DNA from: Alviniconcha marisindica
Lineage: Eukaryota; Mollusca; Gastropoda; Provannidae
Direction of reading: 5' to 3'
Assembly (NCBI GenBank): GCA_018857735.1
Contig: JABMCL010002002.1
Coordinates: 642,001-706,000 of the forward strand
DNA: 64,000 nucleotides
The first letter of the stretch is position 1; every line of letters starts with the position of its first letter. The position numbers were made by a program, and so were the translations under genes. The notes below the pieces were generated by a model that saw nothing but the letters and a program-made list of their open reading frames with translations, ran no database searches and was not told where the DNA came from. Shown in pieces: positions 25,660-36,500 of this stretch.

Positions 25660-26075
25660 TAACATAGCGCAGTGCATGCTAAAGGCCGCTTCACATCAAA
25701 GTTTGCTGTAGCACAAAATGTTTCACTGATGTCACTGCTCCTTTTCACCCTGGTCTCGGGTCTACCTGCTTCACAAGTCACAGTACACACTGAAGGCCCC
25801 ACTCACATCAATGTTGGCTGTAACACAAAGCGTTTCATAGATGCCATTGCTCTTTTTCACCCGCAGTCTCTACTCCACGAGTCATAGCACATGCTGAAGG
25901 CTGCTTCGCATCAAAGTTGGCTGTAACACTAACTGTTTCATGAGGTCAGTGCTCTTTTTCACTCTGGTCTAAGGTCTCTCCAGCCAGAATTGTTCACAGT
26001 ACATTGCAAAAGGCCCACACACATCGCAGTTTGCTGTTACACATTGTGTTTCACAGATGTCAGAGCTCTTTCATC
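25660..26075. repeat. about 110-bp tandem repeat, about 4 copies
   Basis: Copies share CACATCAAAGTTTGCTGTA, GTTTCACTGATGTCACTGCT and a TTTTTCACCCTGGTCTC-type end. Divergence is moderate. Confidence 0.75.
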
Positions 26076-26639
26076 ACCTTGGCCTCCAGTTACTGTTGTC
26101 CAGAATTCACAATGAACCACACACACAAGCTCCATTGTCAGTGCTCCCCCTCCCCCCCCCCCATCCCCCCCCCTCTTCTAGTCACAGTTCCAACACAGAA
26201 AAAGTGGCTGAGATTGCCAGCAACAGCGCTGTCTCATTGAGCACAGAGCCCCGTCCATCCCAAGCGAAAGTGGTTGCAGGAACACCACCTCATCTCCACA
26301 CTGGTGCCTGGTTCAAACACTGCCTGGATGTGAGTGATGCCACCCTGGGCATGCTGCATGACTGAGACCCGAACACCATCTGGGTGCTAGTGTCTGAATG
26401 CAGGTGCACAGCGTGCACACTGTCTAAGACCAAAAGCTGCCTCTGGACACCACCTGAGCACTGATGAACTATTTGAACACCTAAGTGTCACTGGCCGTTA
26501 CACCTTTTGCAGTCCGGTGTGTGGCTGAGACTAACATCACCTACATGGAGCAGCTGCAATCCCACCACAACCTGCCACTGATGAGTAGCTGCAACAAACA
26601 CTCTCCGAATATCAGTGGCTGCTAGCTGAACACCAAGTG

Positions 26640-27990
26640 GATATCGGTGCAAGCTGAACATCATGTGGATACCGGTGCAAGCTGTACATCATGCAGACAC
26701 CAGTGCAAGCTGTACACCATGCAGACACCAGTGCAAGCTGTACACCAGGTGGACACTGGTGCAAGCTGTACCTCATGTAGACACTGGTACAAGCTGTACA
26801 TCATGCAGACACCAGTGCAAACTGTACACTATGCATACACTGGTGCAAGCTGTACACCATGCAGACACCAGTGCAAGCTGTACACTGCAAGCTGTACACC
26901 ATGCAGACTGTACACCATGTAGACACCAGTGCAAGCTGTACACCATGTAGACACCAGTGCAAGCCTTACACCATGTAGACACCAGTGCAAGCCCTACACC
27001 ATGTAGACATCAGTGCAACCTGTACACCATGTAGACACCAGTGCAAGCCTTACACCATGCAGACACCGGTGCAAGCTGTACACCATGTAGACACCAGCCC
27101 AAATTAAACACTGAGTGGACATTGTTGCAAGCTGAACACCAAGTGGACATGGCGCAAGTTGAACACCACAAAGACAACACCAGTGCAAGCCCAACACCAA
27201 GTAGGTATTGGCACAAGCTGATTACCATGAAGACACAGGCGCAAGCTGAACACCACAAAGATGCAATACAAGTGCAAGCTGAACACCATGTGGATGCCAG
27301 TGCAAGCTGAACACCAAGTAGAGACCAGCCAAAGCTGAACACCAAGTAGAGACCAGCCAAAGCTGAACACCAAGTAGAGACCAGCCAAAGCTGAACACCA
27401 AGTAGAGGCCAGCCAAAGCTGAACACCAAGTACACAGTAGCCCAAGCTGAATACCACACAGACACAGGTGTAAGCTGAACACCATGTAGACACAGGCCCA
27501 CGCTGAACACCAAGTACACTTGGTGTTCAGTTTGGGCCCAAGCTGAACACCATGTAGACATAGGCCCAAGCTGAACACCATGTAGACATAGGCCCAAGCT
27601 GAACACCAAGTGCACTCTGGCCCAAGCTGAACACCATGTAGACATAGGCCCAAGCTGAACACCAAGTGCACTCTGGCCCAAGCTGAACACCATGTAGACA
27701 TAGGCCCAAGCTGAACACCAAGTACACTCTGGCCCAAGCTGAACACCATGTAGACATAGGCCCAAGCTGAACACCAAGTACACTCTGGCCCAAGCTGAAC
27801 ACCATGTAGACATAGGCCCAAGCTGAACACCAAGTACACTCTGGCCCAAGCTGAACACCATGTAGACATAGGCCCAAGCTGAACACCAAGTACACTCTGA
27901 CCCAAACTGAACACCATGTAGACTCTACCACGAGCTGAACATCGTGCAGACAGAGGTGCAAGCTAAACACCACAGAGATGCCGGCCCAAG
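26640..27990. repeat. 28-bp minisatellite with a 56-bp higher-order unit, about 1.35 kb
   Basis: The unit evolves along the array: AAGCTGTACACCATGCAGAC + ACCAGTGC (26.65-27.06 kb), AAGCTGAACACCAAGTAGAG + ACCAGCCA (27.3-27.43 kb), then a 56-bp dimer alternating ACCATGTAGACATAGGCCCA and ACCAAGTACACTCTGGCCCA (27.54-27.92 kb). Because 28 is not a multiple of 3 and the unit has no stop on the minus strand, all three minus frames stay open for long distances. No start context, homology or splice structure supports translation. Confidence 0.95.
27503..27530. repeat. 28-bp palindrome inside the 28-bp minisatellite
   Basis: CTGAACACCAAGT and ACTTGGTGTTCAG are exact reverse complements with a 2-base centre. 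The symmetry continues imperfectly to GGCCCA (27496) and TGGGCC (27539). It marks the switch from single to dimeric units. Confidence 0.9.
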
Positions 27991-27999
27991 CTGAACATC

Positions 28000-28377
28000 A
28001 CTGGCACAAGCCAAACTGCACACAGACCAGTGCCAGCCAAATGCTGCATGACCAACAGTGTGTGTTTGAGGCTTGAACACCACTTGGAGCTCAGTAACCG
28101 CCAGTCTCAAATTATCGTGGCAGAGTTTTAGGGCTGAGACTTTGTAATGCACGTCAGCATTTGGTCCAGTGGTGTCTGTTCCACTTTGAAAATGGTCCAG
28201 GAAGACAATGCCCCTAGCTCCTGATTCCAAGATTCTGTGATAACAAACATCTTTCAACATTTGCGGTTCCAGAGGTATGTCACCAAGCATGCCACATGGC
28301 AAAGCTGATAAGTAAAACTGATAAATATGGCACAGGTGTCAACGATTGAGCCCAAAACAAAGTGCCACTTAATGAAA

Positions 28378-28411
<34 letters not shown>

Positions 28412-29220
28412 CAAGAAGAGATGACAACAATAATAGATGACATGGGAGCTTGTTCTGTAGTATCTGCCATTGCCCATTGTGCTGTACAGTGTATCACATC
28501 GAGCCATCAAAGGAAAATGTCATGTAAGATTTGACAGCAAAACCAGCATCTGAATGGCTCAGAATGACGCATGCAGCTTATGTGTGAAGAACAAATCCGG
28601 TGGCAATATGTTACTGGAACAGGCAAGTCATGCTGCTCTTAATGTACATTAAACTCTTTCAGCTTTGGAGGCATCCGTACCACTGGATTTCTCAATGCAA
28701 CTTAACAGTGGACATATGGCAGGGGGAAAAATAAAATAAAAAAAGAGAAAGAAACAAAAAAACTAAAGAAAAAACACATTGTAACTGAGGCTGTTGTCTT
28801 TCAATTCCCAGATGCCAACAACTCCATTACCTTGCACTCAGTGTTCAGTGTCGCTCCAGTTTCACCAACACATATGCTGTTTGCCTGAATCGAACAGCAC
28901 AACCTTTCACTGATTCGTTTCTGTTCTGAAGAGTTTATTCTCTGAACTCTTGATTTCCCCCCCCCCCAAAAAAAACAAAGACCACAGAAGAAGAGACACT
29001 GCCCTAAAGGCCATTTCCTACCGCCTCCTGCTGACTGATCTGCATGTGCAGCCAGTGAGAATGCATGCACCCCAGCTGACTAAAGACAGTCCACCTGAAA
29101 CAAACTCCCACAAATTATGGGGTGTTTACTCCCACACACAATGGATTCAACTTGCTCTGGCACAGGCAGTGAAACTTTGCTTGCTGTTCTGTTTCTTCTG
29201 CTACATTGAAAAAAACAGGG
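28000..29220. other. intergenic sequence downstream of the kinase gene
   Basis: It contains a (CA)n run (28380-28410). A TTTATT at 28934-28939 would be an AATAAA on the minus strand, but it lies 1.9 kb past the kinase stop, so its use as a polyadenylation signal is speculative. Confidence 0.35.
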
Positions 29221-29224
29221 TGAT

Positions 29225-30095
29225 GATGCTACACAGTGCAGCTAATGGCACCCAAGAGACTGCACTTTCAGGGGACAGCTGTTCAGTCTAGATACAGCTG
29301 ACGATGCTAACAGTGCCAGGAGACTGCACTTCCAGGGGACAGGTGTTCAGTCTAAATACAGATGACAGCGTCTCCATGGTGATGATGCTAATGGCATGAG
29401 GAGACTGCACTTCGAGGGAACAGGTGTTCAGTCTAGATACAGCTGACAGTGTCTCCATGGTGATGATGTTAACAGAGTGGGTAGACTACACTCCTAGAGG
29501 ACAGGCATTCCATCTAGATAGCATCTCCATGGTGATGATGCTAATGGCACCAGGAGACTGCAAGCCTAGAGGACAGGTGTTCAGTCTAGGTACAGCTGAC
29601 AGCGCCTCCATGGTGAAGATGCTAATGGCACCAGAAGACTGCAAGCCCAGAGGACAGGTGTTCAGTCTAGGTACAGCTGACAGTGTCTCCATGGTGATGA
29701 TGCTAACAGTGCCACAGCTGACAGTGTCTCCTTGGGGATAATGCTAACAATGTGAGTAGACTACATTCCTAGAGGACAGGTGTTCCGTCTAGATACAGCT
29801 GACAGCGTCTCCATGGTGATGATGCTAATGGTGCTAGGAGATTGCACTTCCAAGCAACAGGTGTTCAGTCTACATACAGCTCACAGTGTCTCCATGGTGA
29901 TGATGTGAACAGTGCCACAGGTGACAGTGTCTCCATGGTGATGATGTGAACAGTGCCAGGAGACTGCTCTCCAAGAGGACAGGTGTTCAGTCTAGATACA
30001 GCTGACAGCATCTCCACGGCAATGATGCTACACAGTTTAGCTAACAGGGCTGGGATACTGCACTCCAAGAGGACAGGTGTTCAGTCCAGATTCAG
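29225..30095. repeat. about 85-100 bp minisatellite, about 9 copies
   Basis: Copies share GAGGACAGGTGTTCAGTCTA, ATACAGCTGACAGTGTCTCC and ATGGTGATGATGCTAA. It begins about 0.8 kb past the stop of the kinase gene. Confidence 0.9.
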
Positions 30096-30219
30096 TGGAC
30101 AGCCACAGTGGGTGCTGGACCATTGCATCAGTGCGGAGATGGAGAACTGCATGGCGGCTGGGCGACATGGCTGTGCTCAACGAGGACATGAAGGTGTTGA
30201 TGAACAGGACCATGATCGC

Positions 30220-30545
30220 AGCTTGACAGCCCCTGAAAACACCAAGTGAAACAGTGTGATCAGAAATAATGAACATGGCATGATAGAAGTGGGGTGGGGA
30301 GGGGTTGGTGCACAGAACTGCAATGACAGCTTGGCTGCCACTGAAAACACCAAGAGACACAATGTGATCAGAAATAATGAATATCACATGAAGGGGGTGG
30401 GGGCTGGGGGGTGGGGGGACTGAAACCACCAAGTGACACAGTGCGATCAAAGATAATAAACATGGCATGACAGGCACAGCAATGCATCAATGACGGGAGG
30501 TATACAAGTCAGATCTCAGCTTGGCAGCCACTGAAAATGCCACAC
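30220..30545. repeat. about 90-110 bp degenerate tandem repeat, about 4 copies
   Basis: Copies share CACTGAAAACACCAAGTGA, CAGTGTGATCAGAAATAAT and GAACATGGCATGA. It lies in the putative 3' flank or UTR of the kinase gene. Confidence 0.75.
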
Positions 30546-30589
30546 ACATGCACACAAACACACACTCATATAAACACACACGCACACAC

Positions 30590-30675
30590 ACATGCACACA
30601 CACACACACACACGCACACACACACACCCTGTCTCTTTCACACACACCCACACAAACACACACTCTCACTCTCTC

Positions 30676-30756
<81 letters not shown>

Positions 30757-30768
30757 CTCTCTTTCACA

Positions 30769-30825
<57 letters not shown>

Positions 30826-30848
30826 TCTCTCTCTCTTTCACACACACT
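30590..30848. repeat. (CA)n microsatellite with CTCTCTTTCACA blocks
   Basis: Long CA runs are broken by repeated CTCTCTCTTTCACA units. It starts about 20 bases past the kinase stop codon, so it would lie in the 3' UTR. Confidence 0.95.
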
Positions 30849-30866
30849 GCAGTATTTACCCAAGTT

Positions 30867-30956
30867 CTATCTCTTGAACAGCTTGGCCAGTCTGGATTTC
30901 TTGTTGGAGGGAGGAGCCATCAACATGGGCACTTTGTTCTTGTGACGAATGAAAAT
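30867..30956 (-). CDS. Dgk: Dgk exon 23 (C-terminus and stop)
   Basis: It encodes [20 protein letters not shown] then SRLAKLFKR and TAG. HKNxxPMLMxPP is the class I C-terminal signature. Acceptor CAACAG; phase 0. Confidence 0.95.
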   Translation of the reverse strand: MFIRHKNKVPMLMAPPSNKKSRLAKLFKR

Positions 30957-33495
30957 CTGTTGTAAACAACAACAAAAAACAGTGACTCTTACTGAAACAA
31001 CATAATCCTCAGAAAGCATCAAGTGAGACAGACAGACAGACAGACAGAGAGAGACAGAAGTGGGAAGGGAGGGGGCTGAAGACAGACAGAGATGGCACAC
31101 AGAGAGGGCTTGTAGGGAGACAAAGTGAGAGAGGGAGGGGGGGGGGGGGGGGGGGGGGTCAAAGACTGTGAGACAGAGAGAGGGGTGAGAGATGGGGAGG
31201 AGAGACTGAGAGAGAAAGGGGGCAGCAGAAAGAGAGAGAAAAAGGGATAGAGAGGGGGCAGGAGAGAAACAGAGAGGGCCCCTCCCCTCACTCCAAAAAG
31301 TAAGTGGATGCACATACCGTGCAAGGTGGCTGCATCCAAGGTTCTCCATCAATCTGCATTGGGAACCTCTTCCTAGTTCTGCAGAACAAAACAGTCACAG
31401 TGGAGTCTCCAATACACATGGTAATAGTCTACAGTATGCATGCACAGCTCACTCCTCCTTTAACCGCGCAACATTTCCATCTGGAGCACAGTAAACCCAA
31501 CAGACGTTTGTTTTTGTCTGTTGCAGTCATTCTCATGTTTATCCGCAAACCTAGTCCAACCATGAATGTCAACTTGATGCAGAGTGAAAAGTGTCACTGA
31601 AAACCAAGGGTGCATAAAGAATCAGTGGAGAGCCACTGAAAACTGATGGTACACAGACAACCACTGAAAACTGATGGTGCATGAAGACCCACTCAAAACT
31701 AATGGCACATAAAGAACCAGTGATGGTACACCGATGGTACACAGACAACCACTGGAAACTGATGGTGCATGAAAACCCGCTCAAAACCAACGGCACATAA
31801 AGAACAGCCACTGAAGACTGATCATGCATGAAGACCCAGTCAAAACCAACGCCACATAAATAAACAGTGGAGAGCCACTGAAAACTGATGGTGCATGAAG
31901 ACCCACTCAAAACCAATGATACACAAAGAACAAGTGGGGAGCCACCGAAAACTGATGGCAGATGAAGACCCACTCAAAAGCAATGTTACTTAAATAACGG
32001 AGCACAAGGATCAACTCAAAACCAGTAATACACAAAGATCCAATCAAAATTAATTGTACACAAAATTTGAATCAAAACTAATCGCACACACAGAGCCAAT
32101 CAAAACTAACGGTGCTTGATGATCAACTCAATACCAACAGTGCACTCAAAAGCCAAGAAAGCATAAGATCCACTCAACACCAATGCTATACATTATGATC
32201 CACCCAGGACTGATGATGCCTCAAGTTCAGCTTACATTATTTTAGTTACAGCCAATGAAGCCAACAGACCAGCTACATTACACTTCCCCCAGGACTGATG
32301 GGGGGGGCAGAGTTGCACTCACCTGATGACAACCTGCGAGCACTGCGCCAGGCGCTTGCCCGAGCCCCTCAGGCCTGCGATGACCTGACCAACTTGCATG
32401 ATGTTCTCCAGACCCACCACCTCAATCATGGAGTCACCCACATCTGAAACATATCCAAAGTCAAGGCCACATGCCCAAAGACAAGGTCACTGTCACATGC
32501 GATGTCAAGGTCACATCTGAAACGTACCCAAAGTTGAGGTCATTGCCACATCTGAAACGAGCCCAAAGTCATGGTCAGTCATCAGAAACATACCCTAAGT
32601 CAATGTCTCTGTCACATCTGAAACAAGCCAAAAGTCAAGGTCACTGTCACATCTGAAACAAGCCAAAAGTCATGGTCACTGTCACAAAGTCAAGGTCAGC
32701 CATCAAAAACATACCCACAGTCAAAGTCAGTGTCACTTCTGCAACATATCCTGTCAGTGTCACTGTCATATCTGAAATGTATCCAGTCAAACAAGGGTCA
32801 CTGACCCATCTTGAATGTGGCCAAAGTCAAGGTCACTCTCAGATCTGAACTGTATCCCAAAGTCAACACTATTGTCAGTGTCAATGCATCCTACATTCAT
32901 GTATAAATGGTAACAATACTGAAGATTTTTCTTCTCCAAAAGCCCTCTCATACAGAGCCAACAGCGACATGCGGCAGGGAGATTTAGCATTGTTCTACTT
33001 CAGCCCCTGTAGCCAGTTCATTATTCAAACAATGTTAAACCAGCATTCAATGACTGCTCTAACTGTTCCAGAATCAGAACTAAACCCAATGTCCTGTTCC
33101 AGAATCAGAACTAAACCCAATGTCTTGGAAGACAAATGTAGAAAGACATTTCCAACAATTTTTATCAACAAATGGAATCTTCTGCCCTTTCACCAAAAAT
33201 GGTCATAGTTCAACACACTTACAAACACACATGCACACTCATCCAAGACACACATAAAACAAACAGCACACAGACAAAAACACACCACCCACACAAGCAT
33301 ACATACATGCGTACGTGCACACACACAGATACATGCAAACACACACACACACAAACAAACGCACAAACGCACAAACACACATGCATGCACACACACGCGC
33401 ACTCATACACATACACAAACACCCACACCCATAAACACCCACACACCCACACAAACACCCACACACACACACAAACACCCACACACCCACACAAA

Positions 33496-33531
<36 letters not shown>

Positions 33532-36500
33532 GCACTGCAATGGCCAGCTCTGCGGACGACATGCTTGACGTGGAGAACTCCTTGTCTTTGTCTTTCTTTG
33601 CTTTCTGCGCTTTGCGCCGTTTCTTCTGGCTGGGGTTCTCGCCCCAGAGGTTGGTGCCACCATAGATGCTGGGGATGTTGAGCAGTGCGATGCCTTCCAG
33701 TCGTGGCCCGTTGGCCAGGTCCAGGGACATGCCGTCACACTGAGACACACAGACATCACTTACAATAGACACAAAGACATTACCTGCAATAGACACAAGA
33801 ACATTACTTACTACAGTCACAGACATTACTTACTATAAACACAAAGACATCACTTACAATAGACAAAGACATTATTTACAATAATCACAAAGACATTACT
33901 TGCAACCAACATAAAGACATTACATACATAAAGACATTACTATAGACACAAAGACATTACTTGCAACAGACGTAAAGACAGTACTTGCAACACTGAGACA
34001 CAAATTTTTTACTTGCAACACAAAGACATCACTTGAAATACTGCGACCTTAAGACATTACTTGCAATACTGAGATTCAAAGACATTACTCACAACAGCCC
34101 CACTCACATAACTCACATTACCTGCAATGCTGAGAAACAAAGACAATACTTTCAGCACGGAGATACCAAGACAATACTTTCAATACGGACACACAAAGGT
34201 ATCACTTGCGATACTAAGGCACAAAATCACTACTGGCAATACTGAGACTCAAGGACGGAGTTCTCACCATGATGTCAATGTGCTCATGCAGGTTCTTGCA
34301 GGTGGAGGAGAACTGGGCAGACGTTCCAAACTCAAAGTACCACAGCTTGTTCTTCATTCTGCAAACAGAATGGCAACACAATCAATGGTCAATGTGTGTT
34401 TGACCCAAATGAATATTTGTGCCACAGCTTGTTCTTCATTCTGCAAAGAGAATGGCAACACAGTGAATGAGTCAATGTGCATCTGACCCTAATGAACAAT
34501 CTCATGTAACAAAACAAAACAAACAATAAAACATAAATAAAACTTTAAAAAAGAGGAAATATGACATCATTTACCTGACAGCATTTCAATGCCCAGTTAT
34601 AACACAGCACAGGTAAAAGTCTCAATCTCTGGTCATGACGCAACGATTAAACAGTTTTAAAAAAGTCAGTTGATATGAAATAACAGATGCACCACAAATC
34701 ACAATTAATCACTCACAGGAATGAGCAAGAAGGGAGAGAGAAAAAATAAATAAAAATCCAGCCCCCCAAAACATCTAAGCAAGAAAGCAAATACCCCCCC
34801 CCCCCCCCCTTCAACTTAATTGGTTTTAATGCCATATCAACCTGGTAGGTCATATCAGGGCAAACACACAGTAATGAAAGAAGATGGTTGGATAACACAA
34901 CTACCTAGCTATTCACATATTAACTGATGTCTATGTCACAATGACAGCAGGGAAAACTTTACAACCAAACAACCAATTCATTTGAGTGAACCTTCAGTTG
35001 TGACATACCACTTAATGTTTGAAGAAACCAGGATTTGTTTTTTACACCCTGTCAATCATTTTGTTTAATATCAGGGTAAAACAAATCATGAAAACAACCA
35101 AATTTTACAGCAAAAATTCTTGTTCACAGTTCATAAAACTTGTCATACACATACAACATAAATACATACATACCAGTTACAGTTAACATACACATCCCAC
35201 CAAAAGTACACACAACAAAGCATTCGCATTGACCTAACAGAATTTCATTGCTGTGCCATCAACTTGGTCTCAGAAGAATCAATCAAGGAGCGGGCCAACA
35301 GTGCAATCACTCTGTTACAGTTCTGTGGAGATGAGGAAGACATGACTCACCGACTGTTGAACTTCTCTGGGTGCTTCTCTCTCATCACGTGGAACCGGTG
35401 GCAGATGGAAGCATCCTGTCACACACAGAAAACAGCTGTCACACACTAGCAATGCTGGTGACAGTTGGACCACATATGCCATCATCCTCACAGATTCAAT
35501 GAGCTTGCCACAAAAAGTGAAAAGTGGAATGGGAAGCCCAGACTAGAATGTGTCAATGGTTGACATCCACCATTGATAACTGTGGGTGTACTGCCCTGGA
35601 TATGCCTGAGTGATGGGAAATGACTGTGCAGGTACACTGGCAGACAAAGCAACCATCACAAGTGGCTTGCTTCTTGGAAGATTTGAAGTGCTGAGGAGCT
35701 TGAGATATTACCTGCCGGCATAAAGTGAAGAACATCACACCATCATCAACTGCCTGGAGGAGAGAAGCGTGGAAAGAGGAAGCACTATATGACACTGACA
35801 CACTGATGGAGAAATAGTTGTTGGTTCCATTTTAGGGGTAGAGTCAGTGAACATAGAGGGTGGTACATACCACTCTAATAAAGAAGCAACTGATGATGTT
35901 GTAGGGGTAGAATCAGTGATTATTGCTGATTGTACTCACCACACTGATGGAGAAGTAGCTGATGATGTTGTAGGGGTAGAATCAGTGATTATTGCTGATT
36001 GTACTCACCACACTGATGGAGAAGTAGCTGATGATGTTGTAGGGGTAGAATCAGTGATTATTACTGACTGTACTCACCACACTGATGGAGAAGTAGCTGA
36101 TGATGTTGTAGGGGTGGAATCAGCGATTATTGATGATGGTACTCACCACACTGATAGAGAAGTAGCTGATGATGTTGTAGGGGTGGAATCAGTGATTATT
36201 GCTGATGGTACTCACCACACTGATGGAGAAGTAGCTGATGATGTTGTAGGGGTGGAATCAGTGATTACTGCTGATGGTACTTACCACACTGAATGAGAAC
36301 GAGCTGTTGGTGACGTTGTAAGGGTAGAATCAGTAAACAGTCAGTTGTACTCACCATACCGATGGAGAAGTAGTTGTTGCTGATGTTGTAGGGGTAGAAT
36401 CAATGAACACAGTTGTGCTCACCTCACTGATGAAGAAGTGGTTGTTGAAAATGTTGTAGGGGTAGAATGACTGAACATAGTGGATGGTACTCACCACATT

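Noticed and set aside
27010..27917. Minus-strand open frames of 283 and 231 codons
   Set aside because: They lie wholly in a 28-bp minisatellite lacking stops; three frames encode the same cyclic peptide, with no start context, splice structure or homology.
35847..36296. + strand frame of 149 codons with a 23-residue repeat
   Set aside because: It is antisense to copies of Dgk exon 17 and its donor; the unit length of 69 keeps it open by chance.
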